From contig NZ_FPBA01000012.1 of NCBI RefSeq assembly GCF_900116515.1, positions 1 to 64,000 on the forward strand: 64,000 bases of DNA, written 5' to 3'. Numbering within the stretch: position 1 is the stretch's first letter; each line of letters starts with the position of its first letter. A program made the position numbers and the translations under genes. The DNA comes from Geodermatophilus amargosae (GTDB lineage: Bacteria; Actinomycetota; Actinomycetes; Mycobacteriales; Geodermatophilaceae). Shown here in pieces: positions 18,754 to 27,518 of this stretch. A model generated the notes under the pieces. That model was not told where the DNA came from and made no database searches. It was given only the letters and a program-made list of their open reading frames with translations.

Positions 18754-20262
18754 TCACGCACCCGCGGTCCCCTGCAGGCTGGCCCGCAGCAACCTCCGCA
18801 CGAGCTTGCCGTTGTCGTTGTACGGCAGCATGTCGACGAGGGCGATGCTCGACGGGGTCTTGCTGGAGCGCAGCTTCCCGCGCACCCACTCCTGGAGCTC
18901 GCCGGGATCCGGAGTCCGTCCCTCGACCGGCACCACGGCGGCCACCACACGCTCGCCCCAGTCGTCGTCCGGCAGACCGACGACACCGGCGTCTGCCACG
19001 TCCGGGTGCTCGAGCAGGGCGTCCTCCACCTCACCCGGCGAGATGTTCTCCCCGCCGCGGACGATCACGTCGTCGAGCCGGCCCTCCACGAAGACGTAGC
19101 CCTCCTCGTCGATGCGCGCCGCGTCCTTGGTGCGGAACCAGCCCCCCGCCGCGCCCGACTCGGTCCCGACGTAGCGGCCTGAGACCTGCTCACCGCGCAC
19201 CCACAACTCGCCCGTCACACCGGGGGCGACCGGCTCGCCGTCCGCGTCGCGCACCGACAGCTCGACCGTCGGCAGAGCGCGCCCGACCGAGCCGAGCCGC
19301 GCGCGCACCGCCGGATCGTCCGACGTGAGCGCCAGCCGATGATCGTCCGGCCCCAGGACGGTGATGCTGGAGCTTGTCTCGGTCAGTCCGTACCCGTTCA
19401 CGAAGCCGGTCTCCGGGAGGAGCGCCATCGCGCGCTCGAGGACCGGCAGGGGCATGCGCCCGCCGCCGTAGGAGAGATGACGCAGGCTCGGCAGTCCGCC
19501 GCCGTCCTCGGCGAGCAGGTCCACGATCCGGGCGACCATCGTCGGGACCACCGTCGCGTGGGTGACCCGGAGAGCTCGAACGGCGTCGATCCACGTCCGC
19601 GCGTCGAAGGCGGGCAACTGCACGATCCGGCGACCGCTGAACAGCGTGCTGAGCAGGTTGGCGATCCCGCCGACGTGGTACGGCGGCAGGCTGCTGAGCT
19701 GGGCGTCCCCCTCCTCCGCCGCCATGAGCTCGACGCTGCCGAGGATGTAGGAGCTCAGGTTGTCGTGCCCGAGGACCGCCACCTTGGGACTGCCCGAGGT
19801 GCCACTCGTGAACAGCAGGACCGCCGGGTTTGCCGGCTCCTCGGCTCCGGCCTCGATCGGTGCGGCGTCCGCGACGGCTGCCAGGAACAGCGAACGGGCG
19901 ACCAACTGGACGCCGGGCTCCCCCGCCAGTGACTCGAACCGCGGGAGGAACTCGTCGTCGACGAGGACCACCACTGGGGCGAGCCTGCGGACGGCGGCCG
20001 CGAGGTCCGCGTCCGCCCAGCGGTAGTTCAACGGGCTGAAGGGTCGGTCCGCCAGCGCAGCGCCGAACAGCGCGACCGGGAACAGCTCCGAGTTCACCCC
20101 GATCATCGCCACCGTGTCGGCCGAGGACTCTCGCAGGACGCGCGCGGCCCGGCGGGCACGGTCGTAGAGCTGTGCGTACGTGACCCCCCGCTCGGGGTCA
20201 CCGAGCACGACCCGGTCCCCGCCCGCATCGGCGGCGATCTCGGCGAGCATCGCGATGTTCAT
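18754..20262 (-). CDS. acyl-CoA synthetase (AMP-forming ligase) 1
   Basis: A 502-residue class I adenylate-forming enzyme that activates a carboxylic acid with ATP and CoA. The AMP-binding loop LLFTSGTSGSPKVA, GYGLTETSSSITVLG, and the hinge GRLDDVIVRGGENISPGEVE are all present; the C-terminal NDNGKLVRRLL carries the catalytic lysine of the thioesterification domain. It starts only 13 bases after a 102-residue protein, a pairing repeated at 43456-45655. Substrate unknown. Confidence 0.92.
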   Translation of the reverse strand: MNIAMLAEIAADAGGDRVVLGDPERGVTYAQLYDRARRAARVLRESSADTVAMIGVNSELFPVALFGAALADRPFSPLNYRWADADLAAAVRRLAPVVVLVDDEFLPRFESLAGEPGVQLVARSLFLAAVADAAPIEAGAEEPANPAVLLFTSGTSGSPKVAVLGHDNLSSYILGSVELMAAEEGDAQLSSLPPYHVGGIANLLSTLFSGRRIVQLPAFDARTWIDAVRALRVTHATVVPTMVARIVDLLAEDGGGLPSLRHLSYGGGRMPLPVLERAMALLPETGFVNGYGLTETSSSITVLGPDDHRLALTSDDPAVRARLGSVGRALPTVELSVRDADGEPVAPGVTGELWVRGEQVSGRYVGTESGAAGGWFRTKDAARIDEEGYVFVEGRLDDVIVRGGENISPGEVEDALLEHPDVADAGVVGLPDDDWGERVVAAVVPVEGRTPDPGELQEWVRGKLRSSKTPSSIALVDMLPYNDNGKLVRRLLRASLQGTAGA

Positions 20263-20275
20263 CCGGGGCCTCCAC

Positions 20276-20584
20276 TCAGTCCGAGGCGGGGAGCGGTTTG
20301 GCGGACTTGAGCGGCAGCTCGACGCCGTCGAGCGCGAGCGCCCCTGTGCCGGCCTTGACGCAGAGCAGTTCCAGTCCGGTTGCCGGGTCGGCGTAGCGCT
20401 TGCCCAGTGCCGTGCCGCCGGTGGCCCCCTCGTCGATGGTGAGGCCGGGGGTGGGTTGGCTGTCGGCGGGGATCAGGGGGTGCCCGCCGCAGGTGAGGGA
20501 GACCTCGCCGGCGGGTGCGCGGACCACGACCACCTGGGTGTCGTCCACTGCGCTGCGCCAGCGCGATCCGATACGGAGCTGCAT
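20276..20584 (-). CDS. conserved 102-residue protein paired with acyl-CoA ligase, copy 1
   Basis: Unrecognised small soluble protein. It starts MQLRIGSRWRSAVDDTQVVV, has LTCGGHPLIP with a single Cys, and ends LPASD; it contains no membrane segment or known motif that I can name. It is followed after 13 bases by an acyl-CoA synthetase. A second copy at 45347 is almost identical and also precedes an acyl-CoA synthetase. Both have the operator-like palindrome at the same distance (TCATGA 49 bases upstream of the ATG). The association suggests a helper or regulator of the ligase, for example an acyl carrier or inhibitor, but that is a guess. Confidence 0.8.
   Translation of the reverse strand: MQLRIGSRWRSAVDDTQVVVVRAPAGEVSLTCGGHPLIPADSQPTPGLTIDEGATGGTALGKRYADPATGLELLCVKAGTGALALDGVELPLKSAKPLPASD
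20349..20584. repeat. 236-base exact direct repeat (partner 45420-45655)
   Basis: The 5' three quarters of the 102-residue gene is identical at the DNA level, by eye, to 45420-45655, with abrupt divergence on both sides (at the ATG and at codon 79). The repeats are in the same orientation 25 kb apart, so recombination could delete or amplify the interval. The sharp borders suggest recent gene conversion. Confidence 0.85.
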
Positions 20585-20627
20585 CTCCGACCTCCTCCGG
20601 CCTCGACCCCGGTGACTCCGGGCCAGC

Positions 20628-20648
20628 ATTCATCATGAGGATAACAAG
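20628..20648. promoter_or_regulatory. operator-like palindrome, site 5
   Basis: ATTCATCATGAGGATAACAA. On the minus strand TATCCT within it is a good -10 box with TACCCA 17 bases upstream, so the operator would cover the promoter of the 102-residue protein and ligase genes. Confidence 0.65.
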
Positions 20649-20788
20649 ACCTAGGACTCCTGGGTAGAGAGTCCTGGGAAAGCGTGGGGACGAGCTTCTC
20701 GCCGTCCGCCGCTCGACCTCGAAGCGGCGCTTGCTCACGCCCCCTCCGGTAAGGGACGCGGCGCGACCGGTGTCCCTGGGCCGGACCG

Positions 20789-22522
20789 TCAGTCCTCGAC
20801 GAAGGGCAGGAGGAGCCGGGACGGCGCCCCCGGGCCGGACAGCACGCGCTGCCGGGCCGGCACGGACGACGTCGCGTCCAGGCTCCGCTCGCCGGTGTTC
20901 GGGTTCGGGTCGAACCGCGGGTAGTTGCTGGAGGACACGTCCACCCGGATGCGGTGCCCGCGGAGGAAGACCTGCGAGGTCGCACCCATCTCGATCTCCA
21001 CACGCCGGACGACCCCGGGTCCGGCCCCCTCCTCGACGAAGAGCCGCCGGATCCCGTCGCACACCGAGATCGCGCGGCCGTCGGGGTACACGTCGACCAG
21101 ACGGGCCGTGAAATCCGTACTGGGCGCCGTGCTGGTGATCCACAGCTCCGCGCGCACGTACCCGGTGACCTCGACCGGCGAGTCCAGCACGGGCCCCGTG
21201 TAGCTCAGGACGTCGGCGCGCGCCTCGAGGTCCCGCTGGTCGACCGGACCGTGCGTGCTGATGAGCGGCGAGATCACGTGGGCGCCCCCTGCGGTCGGGA
21301 CCGGGTCCGTCGGGTCGTAGACGAACTCGTCGCCACCCGACCCCGTCGGTTCCTCGGCCACCAGCGCGCCGGCTCGGACATCCGTCGCCGCGTCGCCGTC
21401 ACTGGTCAGGTACAAGGGACGGACCCGCGCACGGCGGAGCGGCCACTCGTCCTCGTCCCGCCACTCGTTCGCGCCCATGACGAACAGGCGTACCGGGCTG
21501 TGGTCCGACTGGGGACGGTCGTCCAACGCGGCACCGAGCCACGAGAGCTGGATCCGGTCCAGGTCCATGGCTGCCGCGGGACCGAAGCTGAGGTCCCCGA
21601 CGCGCACCGCGTCGACGGAGAAGCCACGCAGGGCGTAGTGGAACCAGGGGCCCACGATCAGCCGCTGCGGCGCTCGACCAGCCGCCCGCAGGGCGGTGAA
21701 GTTCGTCAGGGTGCCGGGGAGCATGGCGTCGTACCAGCTCGTGACGTGCACTCCCGCCGAGTGGATCCGGTCGTGACGCTCCTCGATGGACCGCGCCTCC
21801 CAGTACTCGCCGGGGGCGTCGTGGTCGAGCCACTGCGGGAACCACGGTGTGAGCGTCTCGAGCACGCCGGATCCGTCGTCCAGGCGGTCGCGCAGGGGGA
21901 AGGTCACCGGCGTGTGGGGCAGGTCGTCGAGCACCTTGCGCAGGCTCGCGCGCATGACGCGTGCCCGAGGGACCCGGGGGTCCGGGAACACCCGGGGCAG
22001 TGAACCGATGGCCATCACACCCAGGTTGGTCGACAACAGGGCCCCGAGCTCCAGAGCACCGCCCCAGTAACTGCGGCCCTCGTAGTAGTCCGAGCTGGCC
22101 TGCAGCGCGGCGAAGGCCTGCAGCGCGGGCGGACCGGAGGCCGCCATCTGCATCGTGGTCGCGCCCATGTACGACGCACCGAAAGCGCCCACCCGGCCGG
22201 TGGACCACGGCTGCTCCGCCGCCCACTCCACGGTGTCGAAGCCGTCGTCGAACTCCATGAACGGCTCGAAGTCACCCCCCGAGCCCCCGCGTCCGCGGAC
22301 GTCCTGGACGACCACCGCGAATCCCCTCGCCGCGGCGGTGACGGGGTTGAGGGAGACGAAGTTGTCAGGGAAGGGGATCCGCCCGTAGGGGGTGCGCTGG
22401 ACCAGGACCGGCCAACGCCCCTCCGCCGGGCGGTACACGTCGGCGACGAGATCGACGCCGTCGCGCATCGGGATCGCCACGTCCCGCTCGATCACGATCG
22501 ACGACACATCGGGTACGGACAC
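20789..22522 (-). CDS. CocE/NonD family serine hydrolase
   Basis: A 577-residue X-Pro dipeptidyl-peptidase-like (S15) hydrolase. The N-terminal alpha/beta-hydrolase domain has the nucleophile Ser117 in FGASYMGATTMQ. A jelly-roll C-terminal domain follows, with VEVTGYVRAELWITSTAP and the late RVDVSSSNYPRFDPNPNTG region near the catalytic His. Relatives include cocaine esterase and cephalosporin acylases; the natural substrate is probably an ester or amide. GTG 22522 is preceded by GGAGG at seven bases. It stands alone downstream of the small gene at 22787. Confidence 0.87.
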   Translation of the reverse strand: MSVPDVSSIVIERDVAIPMRDGVDLVADVYRPAEGRWPVLVQRTPYGRIPFPDNFVSLNPVTAAARGFAVVVQDVRGRGGSGGDFEPFMEFDDGFDTVEWAAEQPWSTGRVGAFGASYMGATTMQMAASGPPALQAFAALQASSDYYEGRSYWGGALELGALLSTNLGVMAIGSLPRVFPDPRVPRARVMRASLRKVLDDLPHTPVTFPLRDRLDDGSGVLETLTPWFPQWLDHDAPGEYWEARSIEERHDRIHSAGVHVTSWYDAMLPGTLTNFTALRAAGRAPQRLIVGPWFHYALRGFSVDAVRVGDLSFGPAAAMDLDRIQLSWLGAALDDRPQSDHSPVRLFVMGANEWRDEDEWPLRRARVRPLYLTSDGDAATDVRAGALVAEEPTGSGGDEFVYDPTDPVPTAGGAHVISPLISTHGPVDQRDLEARADVLSYTGPVLDSPVEVTGYVRAELWITSTAPSTDFTARLVDVYPDGRAISVCDGIRRLFVEEGAGPGVVRRVEIEMGATSQVFLRGHRIRVDVSSSNYPRFDPNPNTGERSLDATSSVPARQRVLSGPGAPSRLLLPFVED

Positions 22523-22786
22523 TGGGGACCTCCGGGTCTGGGACGGGGAACGGGGCGCCGGTCGGCGGCTCCGTCCCTGTGCTGGGTGGGCCGGGAAGAG
22601 GGCCCGGTGGAACGACGGCACCTGCCTGGGAGTGGAGCCGCTCCTCCAGGGGCGCGCCGGACCTCCGCGCCGGGGCGTTCGCCGCGCGGCGGCCATGGGG
22701 CCGACTCCTGCGTGGTGGAGCACCCGCGGCCGGTCTCGTCCTGCCGCGCGCAGCGAGCCGCCACGCAGGCGAGACCGGCAACCGAG

Positions 22787-23053
22787 CTAAGGGGACGTCG
22801 CGGCGTGGCCGATCTTCCGCACGACCCCGAAGCCGTCGGCGAGCGCCCGCTCACTGGCCGCGAGTCGTGTGCGCATGGCCTCGATGCGGACGCGGGACCG
22901 CGCCGCCGCGAGGGGTCGCTCCCGCGCCGCGGCCGACTCGAGGAAAGCCTGCTCGGTCTCGATCTCCTCGCGCAGACGCTCGACTGCCTCGTCGTGTGTC
23001 AGGAGGTCCTCGTCCTCCCAGTCGGACTCTCCGAGGATGCGGATCTCACTCAC
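22787..23053 (-). CDS. small acidic helical protein, unknown
   Basis: An 88-residue protein starting VSEIRILGES, rich in Glu, Arg and Ala. Residues about 18-75 are predicted by composition to be a long helix or coiled coil (ERLREEIETEQAFLESAAARE). No family recognised. GTG 23053 has a weak GGAG-like site upstream. An operator-like site lies about 100 bases upstream, in the region shared with the crotonase remnant at 23300. Confidence 0.6.
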   Translation of the reverse strand: MSEIRILGESDWEDEDLLTHDEAVERLREEIETEQAFLESAAARERPLAAARSRVRIEAMRTRLAASERALADGFGVVRKIGHAATSP

Positions 23054-23154
23054 GCCTGGCTCCGTTCGACTCCGTTGACCACACGGCCCGATCACCACCA
23101 GGTCGGACACCTCCGACCCCACGGCACACCATCGCGCGATCGTCCTCACATCGC

Positions 23155-23174
23155 AATAAACCTCATGATAGAAG
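23155..23174. promoter_or_regulatory. operator-like palindrome, site 6
   Basis: AATAAACCTCATGATAGAAG. It resembles AATAATCTCATGAGAAACCT at 29213 in front of the intact crotonase, and it precedes the dead copy of that gene by a similar distance. Confidence 0.5.
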
Positions 23175-23299
23175 TCGCCGCAGTAGCCGAGGCCATGGGA
23201 GGACGCCGGCGCTGAGAGGGGGCATCCGGAGACCAGCGGGACGAGCGTCCGACCGGCCTGGTCGGCCCGCGCACGCCCTCGGCCTGACGAGGGGGCAGC

Positions 23300-23560
23300 A
23301 CGGGCTGACGAGGCGGACGTCGAGCGCTCCGAGGAGTACACCGGGCTGATCGTCGAAGGCCCTGGACCGTGGCGGGTGGGGTCTCCCCTCCGTCGCGGCG
23401 CGGATCTCCGCTCGAGCAGCACGCACCCCTGGCGCGATCGCGATCGAGCTCGACCGCGATGCCCAGGTCCGCGTCGCAGTGCCCGTCCCGACGCGTGGCG
23501 TGGAAGGGGCCGCGAGGACATCACGACTGACACAGCGGGTCGAAGCGGGTGCTGGACCAC
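23300..23560 (+). pseudogene. decayed copy of the 29347 crotonase
   Basis: The start of the crotonase gene at 29347 can be traced here. GTCGAGCGC then GAGTACACCGGGCTGATCGT mirrors the intact LERYKKYTGLIV segment, and GAGCTCGACCGCGATGCCCA with GTCCGCGTCG mirrors LELDRDPEVRV. The start codon is lost (ACG where the intact gene has ATG), and frame breaks occur between matching blocks. Similarity fades after about 23560; the catalytic part is gone. The upstream region, including an operator-like site, is also related to that of the intact gene. The remnant marks an old duplication of a promoter plus the gene start. Confidence 0.65.
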
Positions 23561-23659
23561 CATGACGAGCAGCACCGGCTGTCTGCACCTGACGTCGGAC
23601 CATCTACCGCTCAGACGTCCGCCTGTCCGGCAGAGGCGTCCCTCACCGGGTGGCCCGGC

Positions 23660-25000
23660 TCAGGCCCCGTTGCCGGTGACGCGGGGGTCGAGTCCGTAGC
23701 GCGGGGGCAGCCCCAGGTGGTCGCGCAGAGTGGTCCCCACGTGGTCCTCCGGGAAGAGCCCGCGCGCCCGCAGGATCGGCACGATCCGGTCGACGACGTC
23801 GTCGATCCCGTCGTGGAAATCGTCCACGCCGACCATGAAGCCGTCGGCGGCGCCGGCGCGGAACCACGCCTGCAGGTGGTCGGCGGCCTGTTCCCCGGTG
23901 CCCGTCACGAAGGGGTAGGGCTCGAGCACCCCGTGGGCGACGATGTCGCGCGGCGACCACCCGGCGCGAGCCAGGTCGAACGCCTGCTGCGAACGCGCGT
24001 AGGCGAGGCGGGGCCTGGCCGAGGCCAGCTCCGCTGGGCTCAGGGCCTCGTCGGGGTGGGCGAACCCGTGGCGCAGGCCCAGCAGCGCGCCCAGTCGGGC
24101 CATCGCCTGCTCCGGATCGGCCCGGTCGTCGAGGGCACGATGACGGTCCAGCGCCTCGCGCTGGCTGTCCCCGAGCGAGAAGCCGGTGAACGCGAGGAAC
24201 GTGACCTCGTCGGGGTCGCGCCCCGCTGCCTCGGTCGCGCGCCGGACGACGTCCCGTTGGGCACGCCCCTCCTCGATCGTCATCGGCATCCCGATCACGA
24301 CATCGGCGTACATGCCGGCAGCCTGCAGGCCGTACCCGCTGCTGGCCGGCATGACGATGACCGGCTGGCCCTGCTCCGAGGGCGGCACCGGGAGCGGGCC
24401 CCGCGCCGCGACGTGTCGGCCCTGCAGGTCGACCGGGCGGACCTGCGCAGGGTCGGCGAACGCGCCGGACTTGTCCGGTCGGCCCGCCCCCTGCCCCCAA
24501 CTCCCCCAGAGCGCCTGCACGATGTGCACGACCTCGTGCAGGCGTTCGTACTTCTCCTCCCGGGCAGGCAACGGCCGACCGAAGTTGGCGAAGGCGTCGG
24601 GCTCGTAGCTCGGGACGGCGTTCCACCCGGCCCTGCCGTGGCTGTAGAGGTCCAGGGCCTTGAGGTGGCGAGCCAGCACGTACGGCTCGGTGAAGGTCGT
24701 GGACATGGTCCCGACGAGTCCGATCCTCTCGGTCGCCTGAGCCAGCGCCGAGAGCGTCACGATCGGGTCCATGCCGAACACGGGGGGTGCAGCGGCCAGG
24801 TCCGCCTGCATGAACAGACGGTCCGGCATGAAGACGAACTGGAAGCCGCCCCGCTCCGCGGTCCGAGCCTGTCGGACGGCCGCATCGAGGTCGGTGAAGG
24901 AGCCGACGTCGGTGTGCGGCATGCGCCAGGCCCCGTGGTGGCTGCCGATGTTGTTCCCCATGACCAGGGCCAGGGCCAGGTGCTGGTTCCGCATGCCCAT
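23660..25000 (-). CDS. luciferase-like flavin-dependent monooxygenase (NtaA/DszA type) 1
   Basis: A 446-residue FMN-dependent oxygenase of the NtaA/SnaA/DszA/LadA branch, using reduced flavin delivered by a separate reductase. GAWRMPHTDVGSFTDLDAAVRQARTAERGGF is the N-terminal barrel signature, SHGRAGWNAVPS the family core motif, and QGRHVAARGPLPVPPSEQGQPVI the flavin loop. These enzymes cleave C-N or C-S bonds, hydroxylate alkanes, or act as type II Baeyer-Villiger enzymes. It ends the minus-strand operon flavin reductase, monooxygenase 2, monooxygenase 1. ATG 25000 has GGAG six bases upstream. Confidence 0.9.
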   Translation of the reverse strand: MGMRNQHLALALVMGNNIGSHHGAWRMPHTDVGSFTDLDAAVRQARTAERGGFQFVFMPDRLFMQADLAAAPPVFGMDPIVTLSALAQATERIGLVGTMSTTFTEPYVLARHLKALDLYSHGRAGWNAVPSYEPDAFANFGRPLPAREEKYERLHEVVHIVQALWGSWGQGAGRPDKSGAFADPAQVRPVDLQGRHVAARGPLPVPPSEQGQPVIVMPASSGYGLQAAGMYADVVIGMPMTIEEGRAQRDVVRRATEAAGRDPDEVTFLAFTGFSLGDSQREALDRHRALDDRADPEQAMARLGALLGLRHGFAHPDEALSPAELASARPRLAYARSQQAFDLARAGWSPRDIVAHGVLEPYPFVTGTGEQAADHLQAWFRAGAADGFMVGVDDFHDGIDDVVDRIVPILRARGLFPEDHVGTTLRDHLGLPPRYGLDPRVTGNGA

Positions 25001-25054
25001 CTCATTCTCCGCTCGTCGGGGTCCCCGGGGATCGACGCGGTCCCGGTGCACGAC

Positions 25055-26395
25055 CTAGGCGTTCGCTGCGGGGACGACGCGCGGGTCGAGGCCGTACTGC
25101 TCGGGCACGCCGAGGTTCTGGCGCAGGGTCCGGCCCGGGTAGTCCGTCGGGTAGACGCCTCGCTGCTGCAGCAGGGGGACCACCTGGTCGACGAAGGCGT
25201 CGACGCCGTCCTCGAACACGTCCGGGTTGAGCCAGAACCCATCGGCTGCCCCGGCCTCGAACCACCGCTGCAGGTGGTCTGCGTGGACCTCGGCGGGTCC
25301 CACGGTGACGGGGTGGTAGTCGATGACGCCGTGCGCCAGGATCTCGCGGATCGTCCAGCCCCGTCGCGCCACCTCCAGCGCGGGCTCCGAGCGGGGGTCC
25401 ATGGGTGAGGCATGGGCCTCGGCGAGCTGCGACGGGGACAGCGGCCGGTCCAGCTGGTCGTGACCGAGGGCGATGCCGAGCATGGCGGACAGGTGCGGGA
25501 GCTGTGCGGGGAACGACTCCCCGGCGATCGCGATCCTGCGATCCAGGCCCTCCCGCACGCTGGGAGCGACCGTCGTCATCAGCCCCGCGAAGTACTTGAT
25601 GTCATCGGGGTCGCGGCCGGCGTCCTGCGCGGCACGCCGCACCATCTCGCGTTGCGCCCGACCCTGCTCGATGGTCCACACCTCACCGATGAACCCGCTG
25701 GCGTAGCGGCCCGCGAGGGCGAGCAGGTGCGGGCTGGGGCCACCGGAGCTGAAGATGACGGGCTGCCCCTGCTCCGAGGGCGGGATGGCCAGGGGCCCGC
25801 GTGCGGCGACGTACCGGCCCTGCAGGTTCACCGGCTGCAGCCCGGCGGGGTCGACGAACTGCCCGGACTCCTTGTCCTTGACCCAGGCGTCTGCTGCCCA
25901 GCTCCCCCAGAGTGCCTGCACGATCTGGACGGATTCGTGTGCCCGTTCGTACCGCTCGGCGCGGGAGGCGACCGTGCGGCCGTAGTTGGCGGCGACGGCG
26001 GGGTCACTGGTCGTGACGGCGTTCCACCCGGCACGGCCGTGGCTCAGCACGTCCAGCGCCTTGAACTGACGGGCGTGGTTGAAGGGCTCCTGGAAGGTGG
26101 TCGACCCCGTGGCGACGAGTCCGATGCGGGACGTCGCCTGCGAGATGGCCGTCAGGGACGTCATCGGCTCCAGAATGTTGCGGATGGTCTGCCGGCCGAC
26201 GTCGGCCCGCACCGCCGGGAAGTCGGGGATGAAGAGGAAGCTGAACCCGCCGCGTTCGGCCGCCTGGGCGAAGCGGATGTTGGCCGCGATGTCGGTGTAG
26301 TTGTCGGCATGGACGCCGGGAGCACGCCAGGACGACGCCAACGCGCCGTACCCGTCGTTCATCGCCATGCCCAGGATCATCTTCGTGTCGGTCAT
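25055..26395 (-). CDS. luciferase-like flavin-dependent monooxygenase (NtaA/DszA type) 2
   Basis: A 446-residue paralogue of the downstream gene: same length, roughly half identical by eye, with GVHADNYTDIAANIRFAQAAERGGF, SHGRAGWNAVTT and QGRYVAARGPLAIPPSEQGQP in matching places. Two diverged copies may act on successive intermediates or on isomers, as the paired type II Baeyer-Villiger enzymes of camphor catabolism do for enantiomers; that is inference. It lies 24 bases after the flavin reductase, and the next monooxygenase follows by 54 bases. ATG 26395 has GGAAGAG upstream. Confidence 0.9.
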   Translation of the reverse strand: MTDTKMILGMAMNDGYGALASSWRAPGVHADNYTDIAANIRFAQAAERGGFSFLFIPDFPAVRADVGRQTIRNILEPMTSLTAISQATSRIGLVATGSTTFQEPFNHARQFKALDVLSHGRAGWNAVTTSDPAVAANYGRTVASRAERYERAHESVQIVQALWGSWAADAWVKDKESGQFVDPAGLQPVNLQGRYVAARGPLAIPPSEQGQPVIFSSGGPSPHLLALAGRYASGFIGEVWTIEQGRAQREMVRRAAQDAGRDPDDIKYFAGLMTTVAPSVREGLDRRIAIAGESFPAQLPHLSAMLGIALGHDQLDRPLSPSQLAEAHASPMDPRSEPALEVARRGWTIREILAHGVIDYHPVTVGPAEVHADHLQRWFEAGAADGFWLNPDVFEDGVDAFVDQVVPLLQQRGVYPTDYPGRTLRQNLGVPEQYGLDPRVVPAANA

Positions 26396-26419
26396 CGTGT
26401 TCTCTTCCGTTCGGGAGGA

Positions 26420-26917
26420 TCAGTCGGCGAGCCGGCGTGCACCGCTGTCGAAGAAGACGGGAGGGCGTTGTGCGTCGTCGCGAGAGAGGTCGAGGACCCT
26501 GAGCAGGGTGAGCACGTGGTCGCCGGCCGGGATCTCGGTGACCAGCTCGACGGTCAGCGTCGCGAGGGCGCCCTGCACGAAGGCCGCGCCGGCGACGACG
26601 CCCACGTCGATACCGCCGAAGCGCTCGCGGGAGGGGCGTCGCAGGTCGTGCAACGTGTCCGCGTGACGCTCGCCGAGGACGCTGATGCCCCATCGGGCCG
26701 CCCGCCGCAGCTGTGGCCAACTCGTCGACGAGTGGGCGAACGAGACCGAGACCAGGGGCGGGTCGAGGGACACCGAGGTGAACGAGTCGGCGGAGAGTCC
26801 GACGCCCCTACGGTCGACCTCCGCGGCCACGACGGCGGTGCCGGTCGGGGATCCGGCCAGCGCACGCCTCATCCGCAGCGGGGTCACAGGCGCGGTCGGT
26901 GCAGCCGTGTGGGTCAT
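26420..26917 (-). CDS. flavin reductase (NtaB/DIM6 type)
   Basis: A 165-residue FMN-binding split-barrel reductase. The core SADSFTSVSLDPPLVSVSFAHSSTSWPQL is the flavin-binding segment, ERFGGIDV corresponds to the FxGV motif, and GDHVLTLLRVLDL to the last strand. It should reduce FMN with NADH and hand it to the two adjacent monooxygenases. The ATG lies so close to the MerR-type promoter that the transcript is probably leaderless. The N-terminus is short and proline/threonine-rich. Confidence 0.9.
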   Translation of the reverse strand: MTHTAAPTAPVTPLRMRRALAGSPTGTAVVAAEVDRRGVGLSADSFTSVSLDPPLVSVSFAHSSTSWPQLRRAARWGISVLGERHADTLHDLRRPSRERFGGIDVGVVAGAAFVQGALATLTVELVTEIPAGDHVLTLLRVLDLSRDDAQRPPVFFDSGARRLAD

Positions 26918-26932
26918 GCGACCATCCTCAGA

Positions 26933-26958
26933 CCTTCACACCCGTGTCAGGGTCAAGG
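26933..26958 (-). promoter_or_regulatory. MerR-type promoter/operator for the monooxygenase operon
   Basis: On the minus strand CCTTGACCC and GGTGTGAAGG form the two arms of an imperfect dyad around TGACAC. TTGACC is a good -35 box inside the left arm, and GAGGAT about 20 bases on is a possible -10. An over-long spacer spanned by a dyad is what MerR activators act on. The predicted start of transcription falls at or beside the flavin reductase ATG (26917). The divergent MerR gene begins 12 bases away on the other side. Confidence 0.65.
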
Positions 26959-26969
26959 ACCATGGGCGG

Positions 26970-27362
26970 GTGAAGATCGGTGAGCTCTCCCACAAGACGG
27001 ACGTCTCGGCGCGGATGCTGCGGTACTACGAGGAGCAGGGGCTCATCACCGTCGAACGGCGGGAGAACGGGTTCCGCGAGTACGACGACTACCTCGTCGA
27101 TCGTGTGCGCAAGATCCGCGAGCTCCTCGACTCCGGCATCCCCACGAGGATCATCGCCGACATCCTGCCCTGCCTGAACCGCGAGCAGCTCCTCGTCACG
27201 GACGCCGATCCGCAGCTGAGAGCTGTCCTGATCGAGCAACGGGACAAGATGGAGCAGCGCATCGCGATCCTCACGCACAACCGGGACGCCCTGAGCCGGT
27301 ACATCGACGCCATGGACGAGGCCACGACCGCCGACCGACCAGGTGCACCGAACGGTCGCTGA
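26970..27362 (+). CDS. MerR-family regulator
   Basis: A 130-residue MerR regulator. KIGELSHKTDVSARMLRYYEEQGL is the canonical winged HTH, followed by a wing (ERRENGFREYDDYLVDRV) and a dimerisation coiled coil with EQRDKMEQRIAILTHNRDALSRYI. A single Cys in DILPCL is conserved in many members of this branch, but there is no metal-binding C-terminal cluster, so an organic ligand is more likely. GTG 26970 is required since the HTH starts at once. Divergent from the flavin reductase operon, it probably controls that promoter. It is the only MerR regulator in the window. Confidence 0.9.
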   Translation: MKIGELSHKTDVSARMLRYYEEQGLITVERRENGFREYDDYLVDRVRKIRELLDSGIPTRIIADILPCLNREQLLVTDADPQLRAVLIEQRDKMEQRIAILTHNRDALSRYIDAMDEATTADRPGAPNGR

Positions 27363-27518
27363 CGCATGCGGTCACGGGGCTGCGCACCGGAGAGCGGTGC
27401 ACCCCTCTGCCGGTCCGGCGGAGCACCAGTCCGAGTGGCACTCCCAGGTGGCGCCGTGCTCCTGGACGCTCGGCGGCCCACCGGCGGCAGCATCGGCCCC
27501 GCCGGTCGTCAGCTGCGG

